A stretch of DNA of 64,000 nucleotides from Adiantum capillus-veneris (Eukaryota; Streptophyta; Polypodiopsida; Polypodiales; Pteridaceae), in the NCBI GenBank assembly GCA_014529385.2, contig CM043951.1, positions 111,931,469-111,995,468 of the forward strand, in the 5' to 3' direction. The notes under the pieces were generated by a model that worked only from the letters and a program-made list of their open reading frames with translations, searched no databases and was not told the origin of the DNA. This document shows positions 1 to 11,745 of the stretch, one piece after another (positions within the stretch are counted from its first letter, which is position 1; the number at the start of each line of letters is the position of its first letter). The translations under genes were made by a program, and so were the position numbers.

Positions 1-53
1 ACAACACGTGTAAATATGAGAAATCAGAGTTACCAAGATGTAATAGAACGCCC

Positions 54-1240
54 GTGGAAGATTTTGATTCTGCAACACAAAGTGGATCAATAGACCATTC
101 GTGGATGGGAAAAACGAACGAAATCTGGATGTGTGGAGCATCGGAGTGTAGTGACTTTGGGAGAAATGAGAATTACTTCGAGAGGGTCTTAGAAGATGAT
201 GCTTACATCAGAGAACCTTTTCCAGAAGAGGCATTAGAACCGCTAGAGTGGACTCATATATTGGCTACTTTGGATGTCTATGTTAATGAGACCACACCAA
301 CAAAATTTTGCGATGAGAATGGGTATGACATAGTCCCCTACTACATGCTAAGGGTTCTGGGTGAGACAGATGAAGAATCTGAGTATGAGTTCGAAACAGG
401 GTTATCAGCTATGGGGATAACACAAAACCAGATACCTAGCCGGAATACTGGTCATATAGAAATAGGTGCTCTTTGCGATCAATGTGTGATAACACACTTG
501 ATTACAAACTGTCCAACTTGAATGCATAGTACAAAGGAGGAGCCGCAAGTCAATGAAGCAAAGTCGCAGGAAGACGGGCTAAGATCCAAAGAAGATGCTT
601 CAGGTTCAACGCCTACAAACGAGCAATATGAAGACTTGGAATCAATCAAATAAGAGGTGCAGCAAGTGACAGGAAGTTCTGATACTATTGGTGACATTTC
701 AATAGCTGAAGTCGAGGAAGAAGAGCCTATGACTCTACAGGAACCAAATGCTGATTTTGTCTCTCCAAAAGACATATTAGAGGAAATGGTGGTCAAGCAG
801 GAGGTAGAACACACAGATGAACTCAGAAGTGTGAACAATGAACAAGAAGACGACAAGGAGTCCAGGCCAAAGATTGCTCGTCACTCAAGAGAACACATGC
901 AATATAGTACCAAAGACGATAAACTTTTTTCTAAGTGCACAAGACGGAGCCGAGATGAATTTTATGGCAGAAATCGATACAAATTCCATGACTAATGTCA
1001 TGTCATATGGCATGTGGTTACTTCTAGGTAAGCCAAAGCTTTATGATATTCAGATAAAGGTAAATCTCTCACCTGAAGTGGATGTTATAAGTATGGGGAT
1101 TGCAGAAGCTACTGTCCAACTACACTCACATAATGTCAAAGAAACATTCTTGGTGGTAGATTCTAGACAAATGGGAACACACTTAATTTTTTTCCAAGCC
1201 ATGGGCACAAGTCTTTGAAAACGATCGTGAATCTTTAACA
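54..1240 (+). pseudogene. gag - aspartic protease remnant
   Basis: Three frames must be joined. Frame 54-521 ends in CDQCVITHLITNCPT, which resembles a CCHC zinc knuckle with one residue missing before the His (C-x2-C-x3-H-x4-C). Frames 657-995 and 838-1218 continue it. The stretch AEIDTNSMTNVMS (about 960-1000) resembles a retropepsin active-site region with the D-S/T-G triad changed to D-T-N. A frameshift near 1195 leads into PWAQVFENDRESL, the position where retropepsins have LGxPWL. The normal products would be a nucleocapsid and a protease that matures Gag. The acidic insert 600-850 is unassigned. Protease assignment is by motif only. Confidence 0.5.
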
Positions 1241-2228
1241 ATGGTCATCACGACAAGCTATCAAGTGGCAACAGAGGTCAAGCCTACAACAGTTCAAAGA
1301 TTCTTGGCTATTAAAAAAGGCAAAGCTAAGCCCATTGTCTCTAGCCCAGCCAATGCAAGTGCAAGACAAATCCTCTACATCAAAAGCCAAACCATCACCA
1401 AAACAATGGAAACCCAAGCAAAAAGTCTATCAACCAAAGTTTCCATCACCCGAAAGTCTCCAAAGGAAGTCAATTTAGGTCAACCAAGTGCTAGTATCCA
1501 ACGCATAGATTAAAGTTAATGATCCAATTTGGATACAATCACAGGAACAACCTCAACAAGCAAAGGTAACAGGATGGATCACATCAAGCGAGTCAATTAT
1601 TGCACAAGGCTACAAGAAAGAAAATTCAGATGTTTGGGTCAACAAGCCCAAGATGACAGCCTTGCGATATCCATCCCATGACAACCACTTAGTTAGGAAT
1701 CAGCAAAGTCGTCACCGTCAATCACATAACTCAACGAAGAGAAAGGACAGGTACAGAAAGAAAAAGAGAAGGTCTTCCACTGGACAAACCATACAACAAG
1801 TTTGGGTAATGAAATCAGAATTCTACCCGATTACCCAACAAAGTCAAGTGAAGATCACCTCCAAGCAAGTCCAAAGACTCATTCCAGTCGAGTTACTCGA
1901 ACCACAAGGATTCTATGAGGGTAACTTTCAAATCTGGTTACCTAAGGTAGTAGCTTATCAAGGAATCACCCAGGAAAAGCAAGAAACATCAAGAAATGAA
2001 GAGCAACCACCCGCTACACCCAAGAGTACTACAACCTATACAAGGATCCCTCATCAATTACTTCAAGAGCAAGGCTTTTACAAAAGTAACAGCCATATTT
2101 GGAAATTAAAGACAAGGTACCATCAAGTCAAAGAAGAAACAAGGCAAGTGGCAAAGGAGATCACACCAGGCCCAAGAACAATGTGGGTTCCAAAATCCGC
2201 GATTGAGGCTCAACAACAAGAAAGATAG
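1241..2228 (+). pseudogene. Post-protease basic region with repeated QGFY..W.PK motifs
   Basis: Frame 1241-1513 continues the protease tail. After a frameshift, frame 1521-2228 is open and Lys/Gln/Arg-rich. It holds three spaced copies of a roughly 24-residue motif: IIAQGYKKENSDVWVNKPK near 1590-1650, LLEPQGFYEGNFQIWLPK near 1890-1945, and LLQEQGFYKSNSHIWKLK near 2055-2110, with WVPKSAIEAQ at the end. The pattern is xxxQG[FY]Y+xNxxIWxxK. Its function is unknown to me. It sits where pol would begin in a complete element, so it may be a lineage-specific Gag extension. Confidence 0.45.
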
Positions 2229-3703
2229 ACAACTCCTTTATAGCCTCTTAACAACAAAAAGAAAGCAACGATAAATGCGGAGGTCACAGTTTTGAAGAAC
2301 ACTATCTGGAAGAAGAAGACTTCATCAACCATTGCTTCAACATCATTACCTGTCTCATCAGGCGACCACAATTTGCTACCAAGGAATAAAGAGCAGATAT
2401 ATGCCAATGTATTGGACAACATGGCATCTCAAATAGAAACTAACGAGAAAGGCCTAAACATCAAAAGCATATGGAATTGGATTTCAGGCCGTGATCAGGT
2501 AAGTCCAAGTCGCCATTAAACTTACATGGCATAAGAGTCTAGAGTCGGGCAGCTAAGCCACTAAATGAGCAAAGTGTCAGACCCAAGCTTCAAGGTAATA
2601 TTTTTCTGTGGTCTATGAGTCTCGCTAATAGGTATAAGCTCAAGCTGGAGAGTTGAGCATATATAAAGTCATGTCGCTCAGGCTGGAAGAGGTGAGCATA
2701 AGAGTCAAAGTACATATAATATATAAGGTGGAGAAGGCGGAGTAGTCCAAAACAAAAACACTCACGCACTTGACATAGTGAGGAAGAGTGGAGAAACCTC
2801 GACAGCAAAACCCTTCTTGTGAGTAGTGAAAGATTTTGAAGCACTCATGCTATATGTTTTGCTTGCTACACTAACTCCATGAAGAACCCATCAATACTCT
2901 TCTCTCGCACCGCATCTTGTTTAACATGCATAACTTTGTGCAAGCATATAGATGTCCCATCATTGGACATATGCATTAGGCACTCTTTTTTATTCCACCC
3001 ATGCACTTACACAAACAAATGACGATGACCAAGCGGAAACAGGTTTTATGAGCCTTTGCTCAACAACAATGACTCTGACTTCAAGCTACTAACACGTATC
3101 CATGTATATCAAGCCCATACTTTATATATAACTCTATAACATCAGAACCTAAGTACATATAGCCTCGCATTTAATTATGACTAAAGACATTTTTTCCCAC
3201 TGGGTTTTTCCCTTTAGTCTTATCCAGGTATCCAAGACCTTCATTTTGTACATACGCTACATTTTACTTTTACTCCTTTTATAACAACAAAAACAAGAAG
3301 AACCACGATATCCCCACACTACTAATTGCAAATCTACTATCAAGTCAAAAGGGAGAGGCCAAAAAACAGCTTGACAAAGCTTCAAGTCAACTTACAGGTA
3401 CGACTTCCGGATAACAACCACAAGAAAAGAAAAATCGAGCTACAATGACAACGACCTGCTGCACCAACAAGTCGATACAACCTCATGCAATTCAAGATAC
3501 AACAACCAATCGGAGGGGGAGAGTTCTGGGCTTCAGATACACTACAGGTACAACTTCAAGGCAACTTTAACATCACGCAAAGCAACCACCTGCAGAAGAG
3601 GCTGCCACAACAACTTCAACCAACACTAAGACATCAAGAACTCGTCACGGCCAGCAAAGACATAGGGTCTTGTCGGGGACGACAAGAATTCAAAGGGGGA
3701 GAG
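2229..3703 (+). other. Non-coding 3' internal region with polypurine tract
   Basis: No convincing gene is present; short open frames here have no recognisable motif. The stretch near 3190-3215 contains CCCACTGGGTTTTTCC, a non-coding motif I associate with the 3' region of plant LTR elements. The end (3691-3703, CAAAGGGGGAGAG) is the polypurine tract that would prime plus-strand synthesis just before the LTR. Confidence 0.5.
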
Positions 3704-4516
3704 TGTTGAAAGGACGCCCTTTCAACAACGTTTCCATAAAGATTCCATTAAAGATTCTGTAAAGATTCCACATGAAGATGGTGATGAAGTAATGAAGATG
3801 AAGATGGATGCTGCAACATGAAGATACGAGTTAATGGACGTCATCGAATATCCCGTTATTATTATTCTGAGCCATTATGGCCACTTTTGTAATGTTTACG
3901 GGAACCTCACATTTTAAGTCGGCACTTGTATTTTGGCCAAAGATGCTTGTATAATGACTCAGTTTCTTGTATTTTGGCCACAGATGCTCAAACGACATCC
4001 GATCTGAATGATCAAGTAGTCGTTAGAATCAGGGTGAGAAGCTCTTCATGTTGATGTCTTTGTAGATCAGTTCCGGATACTTTGGAAATTGTTGTTTTGA
4101 GTCTATCGCGACAGCAATTAGAGGTCTTACAGTTATGGTTTTCAGAGTTTACGTGTTTGGCCATGTAGGATATGTCCTTGTGAGTCTTCCTCTCGGATTT
4201 CAAGTCATTCTGATATGATTTGAGACTGTTTCGAGCTTGTAGTGTTTCGTAGGATGCGTTGTCTATTTCTTTGCTTTATGGTAGTGTTGTGGTAGGATTA
4301 GTGACTGTAGAGTGTTGTTAGTGTTTAGCTCAGGGTTGACAACCCAGAGATTGCCTCCATTCCCTAGTCGGGTCAGCTACGTCCTCGGATTGACAGTTTG
4401 TTGGTCTGTGTTCTCGCTGTGCTCCATCGTCTGTCGCGGCATGCTAACCGCTCCATGTCTTTCAATTCGAGTAGTGGAGTTGTGAATTCAGTTATCTTAC
4501 CTATATTCTTTTACCA
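3704..4516 (+). repeat. Putative 3' LTR
   Basis: The sequence starts TGTTGAAAGG directly after a purine tract and can be closed at TTTTACCA (4516), giving TG...CA ends and about 813 bp. The start is well supported by the tract. The end is only a guess from the terminal CA, because no second LTR copy is in the window. Confidence 0.45.
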
Positions 4517-4657
4517 ATATTCTTTTAAAAATTATTGACTTAAAAGACTAGTAATGGTGCCATCCATAGCATCATACTTGGTGTCCATAAACACCAAGTA
4601 TTTAGACAACATTCTATGCTTTCACCCACCAGTTAGAAGCCCAAGAACTTCTAGCCA

Positions 4658-5160
4658 CACTACAAGAGGTCACTTGAAATCCAGCGCCACATTACCAGTG
4701 TTAGTGGCGGGTGTCGATATATGTGTGTGTATTTATGGAGGTAGGCAAGTTTTTTTTTTTAAATTTCAATTTTAAAATTCCGATGCCTATTTTGCGGGTG
4801 TTCCGACGCCAACGCGAATGCGCATTCCGACGCCTCTGCCGTTGGCTGTTCCTACGCCTATACCGACAGCTGTATCGTCGGTACCTGCAAAAACCAAAAT
4901 CGCGGACTTTCTCTGCAAATTTCTACTAATTTTTGTGCCACATCTCAAGCTCTCATCTTCACCATCTCTCATAGCTCTGCTGCGATACACACCATCGGAG
5001 GTGCTAATCTTCCTTGTCGGTTAGCACATAATACTAAGGTAAGATTATTTTCATTTTTTCTTGTAGATTTAGGGTTTAGGGCTTAACTTTGTGTTTGTGT
5101 TTGTGTGTGCATTTTTGCAGGTTCTACGACTTAGGCGACAACTTTCATTGCTCAAATAGG
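4658..5160 (+). mobile_element. CACTA-type transposon end, 5' terminal fragment
   Basis: The stretch begins CACTACAAGAGG, the same 12 bases that open the CACTA element at 41045. It is followed by GC-rich subterminal repeats of the form TTCCGACGCC (4785-4870), in both orientations, as expected for TnpA-type binding arrays. A possible untranslated exon and intron follow, with a donor at about 5037 (AAGGTAAGAT) and an acceptor at about 5120 (TTTTTGCAG). No transposase coding is attached, so this is a fragment. From 5161 to 5437 the sequence is AT-rich without a gene. Confidence 0.45.
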
Positions 5161-5437
5161 ACTAATGTAAGTGCTCAAACATTTAAATGCATATTAAGTT
5201 TATTTAAATTACTTTGTATATTATAAAAAGAAAATTTCATGCTTTAAACTTTGAATGCTCAAAAATTTCAATGCTTTAAAAGAAATTAGGATTTTTTATG
5301 TGAAATTTCATTTAAACTATGGGAAAAATTGTTAAAGTTTATGATAAAATCTCGTTTTGAAGAAATTTTTTATTGAATTATGTCGTTTTTCAAATTATGT
5401 AGTTGATGGGGTTTATGTTTTGGGCTAAGTTTAACTT

Positions 5438-5703
5438 ATCAGTTAAGTTAGATAAGGTTAGGTTATGTTAAGTTAAGCTACATTGTTATGTTAGGTTATA
5501 CGTTAGGTTAAGTTAGGTTATCTTATACGTTAGGTTAAATTAAGTTAAGCTATGTTAGGTTAAGTTATATTAGGTTAGGTTAGGTTAAGCTACGTTAAGT
5601 TAAGTTAGGTTATCTTTTATGTTAGGTTAGGTTAAGTTACGTTACGTTATGTTACTTTAGGTTAGGTAAAGCTACATTAGGTTAAGTTAGGTTAAGCTAC
5701 ATT
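5438..5703 (+). repeat. TTAGGTTA/AAGTTA minisatellite (left block)
   Basis: Degenerate head-to-tail repeats of TTAGGTTA and TTAAGTTA, with occasional GCTACGTT and ATACGTTAGG variants. The same repeat in the same orientation recurs at 29873-30510. The two blocks are probably the two sides of one satellite split by transposon insertions. Confidence 0.75.
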
Positions 5704-5765
5704 CGACAATACGGAAAGCTATAGAGCTTGCCCACAACGCATATTAAAAACAACACAATGGCATT
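5704..5765 (+). repeat. One arm and spacer of the palindromic satellite
   Basis: GACAATACGGAAAGC to ACAACGCATAT matches the left arm of the palindromic unit seen at 29406-29517. It jumps at the symmetry centre straight into the spacer TAAAAACAACACAATGG, so the right arm is missing. The last nine bases, AATGGCATT (5757-5765), are the likely left target duplication of the MULE. Confidence 0.6.
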
Positions 5766-5784
5766 TGGGGATATTTCCAAGTGA

Positions 5785-5837
5785 GCAATTTTTGGTGAGC
5801 GCTTTTTAGGAAACAGGTGAGCAGATTCCTAAAAAGA
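5785..5837 (+). repeat. Left terminal inverted repeat of the MULE
   Basis: Starts GCAATTTTTGG and contains GGTGAGCAGATTCC. It aligns with the reverse complement of 21702-21754 at about three quarters of positions by hand, including GCAATTTTTGG exactly and GGTGAGC(A/G)GATTCC with one difference. Confidence 0.6.
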
Positions 5838-5883
5838 TTCTCTCTTCCTCCTTGTCGACTCTTTTGTCTTTTTCATATCTCTA

Positions 5884-5977
5884 TCTCTCTCTCTCAGAGA
5901 GAGAGCGAGGGAGAGAGAGAGAGAGAGAAAGAGATCCACATAGAGAGAGAGAAATATTAGGGAGGTTGAGACATAGA

Positions 5978-6037
<60 letters not shown>
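5884..6037. repeat. CT/GA microsatellite
   Basis: Long (CT)n then (GA)n runs with two short interruptions. The low-complexity open frames here (Ser-Leu and Arg-Glu repeats) are artefacts. A similar GA block lies beside the right inverted repeat (21631-21685), so the motif is probably part of the element's subterminal region. Confidence 0.9.
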
Positions 6038-6041
<4 letters not shown>

Positions 6042-6187
6042 GTAGGGAGGTTGAGACATAGTCAAAGATATGGAAGCTAAAAAAATTGTTTCAAAAACAA
6101 TAGAGACAAGGGTACTTAAAACAAGAACACCCATTAATAATAGCAAGTTACATTTTACTGCACTTGCATTACATAGGCAAGAAGCGT

Positions 6188-6525
6188 TCATCTTCTGGAA
6201 GGCCCAGTTTTAGGAGTTGATGTGTTGCCTTCGAGTGGCAAATGAATATTCACCACGTTCCCTAACTGCTGCGGCATTTCCTCCTCATCCTCCTCTGTGA
6301 TGAGCCCAATCTTCTTCCAGCAAGAGAAAGCAAATTGTCCCTTCTCGTTCAAGCTGAGTAATCTCCGCATATTGAGTTCCTTCGGCATTGATAGAGGCGA
6401 TACACAGTGATTGTTGCCTTTAGAGCCTCCCTAAACCAGTCGGCTCCATACAACGCCTCTCCGTTGGGAATGTCTTTCATGGCATCCCATGCAGACTTGA
6501 TTTTACTCTCAAGATCACCGGACAT
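6188..6525 (-). pseudogene. Small unidentified frame, frameshifted
   Basis: An ATG at 6525 opens a frame starting MSGDLESKIKSAWDAMKD that runs to about 6347. A shift near 6385 joins it to a second frame (PKELNMRRLLSLNEKGQF, to 6188) that ends Lys/Thr/Pro-rich after an acidic EEDEEEM patch. The joined protein would be about 110 residues. It lies downstream of the transposase on the same strand and inside the left end of the element. I do not recognise the family. It could be a third element gene or a C-terminal exon. 6526-6760 holds no gene. Confidence 0.35.
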
Positions 6526-6760
6526 TGTGAAAATAAAGAGAGGTGTGCTAGGAAGCTAGTGGACGCTTTTTACAAAAATAATTAAAGCTATGGCAATTTA
6601 TAGCCACTGTGGAAATATTATATTACTTTATACACGATTTGACACATAAACAACCAGTTCTCAAATATGAAAAAAATTTGCAAATGAATGTACCAAAATG
6701 TGGCCATCATAAGATAAAGTTAGAAAGTAGTACAATTGTCCAGGTGAGAATTGACAAAAG

Positions 6761-9700
6761 CTATGCATCCATGCCTGGATAAGTCCGGCTTCGGCTCAGT
6801 GCCTTGAAGATATCAGCATCTGCCAGGATTGGTTGATGGATAAACATGTTCTCATTTTGGCTTAGCCCTAGCACACGTAGATAAATAAAATACAAATGTT
6901 TACATGCAAGATATGGTTTTTCCTTTGACACTCACTGCATGAAGTCTGGACATGTGCACGATGGCTGGTTGCTAATACAAACTTTGTACATCCCGACAGG
7001 ACCATCTTCACTTTTGGTCTCTACTTTGAAGACCTCATTAACACCATTTGTTGCACATATCTCTTCAACGACCTTTTTTCTGAGGGCTAGTGCTAAACTG
7101 ATCTTGCAAGTAGCATCCTCGGAAATGGAAGTCCGATACCGTACACGCACACCATCTCGCACTGTGGGTCTTGCACTACCTTCAAGAGTGGATGTATCTT
7201 TTGACTTGAAAGGAGAGTTGTTCATATTTTGTGCAGGAGCAACTGGCGTTACATTAGATACTCCTTTGTTTATCTCCACTTGATACCCCCCTTCATGAAA
7301 TATTTGCACCTCATCCTCCGATAGGTTGGTGCCCACATGCACGGGCCAAGTGTGTGGTGGATGGTGAGGTTGCGGCTCAATGTTCTGGTCTGCTATATAG
7401 CAATGCAAGACATGATCCAGACAAAACCAAAACCATTGACGCACCACACCATTTGGATGTTTTAGATATCCTTCAAAAGATGGGACTGGTATACCAAGGC
7501 TAGAACCTGCTATACTACATCCACACATGCTTCCTCCTCTTGGCGTGACGCTACATGTGACCCTACTATCTTGTGGAGTTCGACGTATGGCCCACATTGC
7601 CTCATTGACCTTGCGCTCAACTACATACTGCCCGTCAGAACCTATACTTCATTTTGGGGTTTGTGATATCCCTTTTTCTGCAAATTTGATCTTACGTGGT
7701 CTTCAACACTTCTTGTGATCTTTGGTGACCACGTTGTACTCGGGCCTATGCGATACATCATCTTCCACGTTGATAACCTCATTTGGCTTGCGTTTTTGCC
7801 TTGATGTGTCCTTATCTCTTGTCAATGGAGCTGGTTGTTTATACATTGGAGTGCCCTCAGTAGCTGCATTCACTGCTCTTATCACTTGGATGGGACGTTT
7901 TTCATGGCGTTCCGTAAGCTTTTGTATTGATGGACCCTTCCCAATGTGTTTTCCATGGCTGTATGAAATGGCCTTTGTGCTTTGTAAGATAAAATTCGCA
8001 AGGTCGGTTGTACATGCATCATATAATGAAATGCGTTTACGAAAACCCTCTCCTGCTAGACAGCTGCCATGCTTGCTCTCCGCAAGGTTAGTGCGTGGAG
8101 CGTTCGGTGCATCAGAGATACTTTCTACGCATGTCATAATACCACCCCAATGTGCAATACAAAATTTCCCACCAACTAAGCTATGAATACATGTATGGAA
8201 TGTTATGGTCTATGCAATGACCATTACACCACCATTGGCATATTAGACGAGCCTCTGCTACTGCAGCCTCTTTTGTTGGTGCTTGTCTCCACTTCTCACA
8301 CATTTCTTTGTGTGTGTTGAGAAGCTTGCACCACATACTTCATTGTGTGTTGAGCAAGCTTTGCTTCCAATGGAAAAGACAAGAACTCTCTCGACCGCTC
8401 ATTGTATTGGTCTTGTCACCACCATTGAAAACAATTTGAACTGCATTCCAATTTGCTTGAGCTTCATCCGCCATGAAGCCAAAGAAATCAGCTTTGTCAC
8501 ACCCACACGATATCATTACATCATTGAGGTACTCCCAAAACAAACATTGCGTTTCCATGTCTTCCTGTTTTATTTCACAAGTTGCAATAGTCAAAAGGTC
8601 CAACATGCTGCAAACAAATTGTTTTAGAGAGAGTCGAGGCAAGCCACAAAGATCTTAAGGTGTGCCATGTACCTTGGGTCATAGACATGACAGGCCGTAG
8701 TGACCCATTTGTTAACACGTTTGGTGTGATCAAACTGGATCGAAACACGCTGAAGATTGCCATCCGAATCTTGTCTCATTCGATTCACTAGGTCCACACC
8801 AGATGCTGGACCAATTGTGGACATTTTGAAGACATAACATTTATCCCCCTCCGTACCTTGACCAGGATACCGACTTCCATGGAAAAACTCATATGTGCAG
8901 TCTCGCTTCAGCTTTAGGAGTGCATCAATGCCGAAAGATTCTTTGTTAACCCCTCTACGTAAAATAGATACTGACCTCTGAAACCTGTCAATGTTAAAAG
9001 TGTTTAGATTAAAAAAAAAATAGCATAGAGTTTTGCATCGAAATAAGAATCTAGGAAATGCTCATACCAATTATCTTGCACCAATGGCCCCAACCTTTCA
9101 ACGATTGCAAATAGTTGTTGCTGGCCTAAAATTCCTTCGTTGGTGTTGTTGAAAAGAAGTGTTGTACTTATAATTACTTTTGCCAAACACATTTGAAGCT
9201 TCCTGGCTCCTCTGTGTGGGTCAACAGTCAAAATCCTTTGCACTATCAGCTTGGTGTTGTCTGTTAGTGTTTTGGATGTGCCGCTGCACACATCGTGTCG
9301 ATGTGTGCCACGATGAATCATGACTCTAGTGGCAGTCTCATGGGATGGCATGACATGGTATACTACACAATCACATGTTGCAATACAAAAATAAATTGCC
9401 TTTCAAAAGTGGCATGTAAGGCTCTTATCTCCAATCTGACAATATTGTCCGGGTGGAGTTGTCTTTTGTACGTACTCGTTGAAATGACTTGTATTTGGAA
9501 TATGATAATTAACCAAGCGGACACATTGTTCATTCATGCACTTGAGTGATCCTATGCAATGACTAAGATGCACTACACGTGGAAAAACAATATTGGATGT
9601 TTGTGGCTTCGACCACAAATGAGGATCATACTTATGCTCCATCGCATCCATACGGTGCAACTTTCCCATGGTAGGTGAAATTCTAGAACAAGATCACCAT

Positions 9701-10193
9701 TGTAAGACCTTGGACTCTCTGTAACTTGTTCCACTTGTTGTATTTGCATTGAAAGCTTTGTCAATGTGCCCTTCTTTTCGGCCTGTAAGAGTTTTTGTCT
9801 TGTACTCCTTTTGAAGCTATTTGAGAGCAAAACTCTAGGGGGGGTACATAGATCTATTAACTCCTTTTGACCAAATTGCACCTTTGACGGACTATCCACA
9901 ATGGCAATGGGAGTCATGCTAGGTGAGCCTGCATATTGTGTTTGATGGGATACGTTGCCTTTGTATTTACGTGAAAACTGTTCATCCAATACATACATGA
10001 ATTCACCCAAATTGTTGAGCTTCCTCTCAAGACGCAAATTCATTTCAATATCACCAACTTCGATGACTGCATCTAAAGTTGTAAATTGCATTGGAGAAAT
10101 TAATTCTAAAAGAAATGATTCAGATGTTATAAATTTACCATTGTAAAAAGGATAACAAATCTCTTTACCCAGGGAAATTAAAGAGCAAGCCAT
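6761..10193 (-). pseudogene. MULE-type DDE transposase with SWIM zinc finger, decayed
   Basis: Reading from 10193 downwards, an N-terminal region (10193-9670) is followed, after a frameshift, by a Cys/His-rich domain (LKCMNEQCVRL, near 9520; IHRGTHRHDVC, near 9310). A well-formed intron spans 8985-9067 (donor GTATGAG, acceptor TTGACAG) and rejoins the frame as DNW-FQRS. The DDE core has IQFDHTKR with the first Asp near 8730 and GFMADEAQANWNAV with the second near 8467, then CLFHW. The third acidic residue is not assigned. The C-terminus has SCTCPDF near 6957 and ACKHLYF near 6900, a CxC...CxH SWIM finger. The product would cut and paste the element in the nucleus. TGA codons near 9403, 7690, 7646 and 6932 and frameshifts near 9675, 8600 and 8190 make it inactive. 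An intron or frameshift near 8600-8690 is unresolved. Confidence 0.65.
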
Positions 10194-10960
10194 AATAATA
10201 TGCTAAGCAAATTATTAAGCACAAGATCACATTGTATAAACTAAAACAAATTGTTTATATACTCACGTCTAATAATATAGCCGTTATAAATTTAAATTTA
10301 ATATTATTTTATTATTTTAAATAAATAAATAAATAAATACAAATATTTTTTTTAAAACATATTTGCTACAAATATTTGTTTGTGACTGTGTGATCACGTG
10401 AATTTATTTATTTTAAATTTTTTTTCAATGTTTATGTGTAAAAAGGAGATGTGTGAGTAATCATGTGTGCTAAGGATAGGGAGCAAGATGCTGTAAGTCG
10501 AAGTCGAAGGGTTCGGGAGTCAAGTAACGGGGACGTTTAAGAGATAGTACCCCCCACCCCCCTTCCATGCCATTCGGGCGGCGAGAAAGGGGGGTGGGGG
10601 CGTGTGCGTTGCCACTAACGGGGGCGAAGGCGGGCTAAGGAGGGGCGGGGCAGGGTGCGGTTTGCGTGGAGGGCTGCCACTTGGGGCGGAGGCGGAGAAA
10701 AGAGCACGGGCGCTATGGGGGGGGGGGTGGCGGACAATGGTGCAGGTGGGGCGGAGGCGGGCGGGCCGTAGCCTTGGCCATGGGCGGGGACGGGGAGTAA
10801 CACAAGGGGGGGCAGAGGTGGGGAAGGACGGGGCATTGGCCATGGGTGGCCAAGCACCCATGGCCAGCGTGTTGGCAATGGTTGGGCACACACCCCCACG
10901 TCGGGGCGTGTGTCCGCCTCTGGCCAACGTATGGCCATAGGGAGAGTACACATACACAGT
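10194..10960. other. Intergenic region: AT-rich then GC-rich, no gene
   Basis: 10194-10480 is AT-rich with ATAA repeats. 10545-10930 abruptly becomes GC-rich and low-complexity, with GGGGCGG runs, an 11-base G run near 10715 and repeated GGCCATGGGTGG. Long frames on both strands reflect composition. This is the start of the spacer between the two divergent element genes. Confidence 0.6.
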
Positions 10961-11006
10961 CACATGCGTGGTAGTCCACATGGACACGCAAGTCCACGCA
11001 GGCACC

Positions 11007-11335
11007 GCATGTCCACGTGGGCTTGCCACATGTACCTTCGTTAGCCGATGATACATGTGGCAGGCCACGTGGCCACGCGCACTGCCACACAGGCAACATG
11101 TCGGCCACGTGCCATGTGTACTACCAGCCGTCGACAGTGCACATGGCACGCCATGTGGTGCCTTATTAGGCACCACATGGCAGGCCACGTGGCCTGCACG
11201 CTGCTTGCATGGCAGTGCACGTGGCCATGTGGCTTGCCACATGTACCGTTGTCCACCAAAGGTACATGTGGGGAGTCCACGTGGACACGCGGCGGCATGC
11301 GTGGCCCTACATGCCCACGTGGACTGCCACATGTG
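11007..11335. repeat. Serial short palindromes with seven CACGTG boxes
   Basis: CACGTG occurs at 11014, 11066, 11106, 11186, 11218, 11278 and 11316, mostly inside longer palindromes such as GTCCACGTGGAC and AGGCCACGTGGCCT. Hairpin-like inverted repeats lie between them: CATGTGGTGCCT/AGGCACCACATG around 11152-11179, CCACATGTA/TACATGTGG around 11026-11060, and ACATGTACC/GGTACATGT around 11238-11270. It lies between the two divergent genes, so it may be their shared control region. CACGTG is the plant G-box core, but binding is inferred. Confidence 0.7.
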
Positions 11336-11663
11336 TGTGTCCACACACACACGTTGCAAAAAGCGTGTGTGTGCGTGTGAACACACACACAAATGTACAC
11401 ACACGCACCCACATAGGTGCATATGTGTGCACACACACAAACACACACACACACACTGGCGTGTGTGTGCCAGCGTGTGTGTGTGTACACCACACACACG
11501 CACTTGAGTGCAGTGCGTGTGTGTGCACATACACACACAAACGCCAACGTGTATGTGTGTGTATATAGACACTCGCGCATGCTGACGATATGCACACACA
11601 CGCACACGCATGCACACACATGCACACGCATACATGCACACACACACATAGGTGGACACGTCA

Positions 11664-11695
<32 letters not shown>

Positions 11696-11745
11696 CAACA
11701 CATACACACACACACCTTCACCCTCCTCTCTCTCACACACACACA
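11329..11745. repeat. Alternating CA/TG microsatellites in inverted pairs
   Basis: Blocks of (GT)n alternate with (CA)n, for example GTGTGTGTCCACACACACAC, for about 400 bp. Open frames across it on both strands consist of Cys/Val/His/Thr repeats and are not genes. Confidence 0.9.

Larger units (their letters stand above)
1..4516 (+). mobile_element. 3' part of an LTR retrotransposon lacking RT and integrase
   Basis: Broken gag/protease coding (54-2228) is followed by about 1.5 kb of non-coding DNA, a purine-rich tract (3691-3703) and a sequence starting TGTTGAAAGG that behaves as a 3' LTR. No reverse transcriptase, RNase H or integrase motif is seen in any frame between the protease remains and the LTR. 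This resembles the non-autonomous TR-GAG type, or an element that lost pol. The 5' LTR and primer site would lie left of the window, so the target duplication cannot be checked. Confidence 0.6.

Noticed and set aside
4233-4244. CTTGTAGTG as a CACTA 3' end
   Set aside because: A 9-base match inside the putative LTR with no CACTA element on its left; likely chance.
5438-5703. Telomere repeat
   Set aside because: TTAGGTTA/TTAAGTTA is not the plant TTTAGGG repeat and is too degenerate.
5829-6191. Ser-Leu and Arg-Glu repeat proteins
   Set aside because: Translation of GA/CT microsatellite; the same occurs at 41204-41709 and 60989-61511.
7722-8186. 154-residue plus-strand frame
   Set aside because: Antisense of the MULE transposase, which has motifs and a clean intron on the minus strand.
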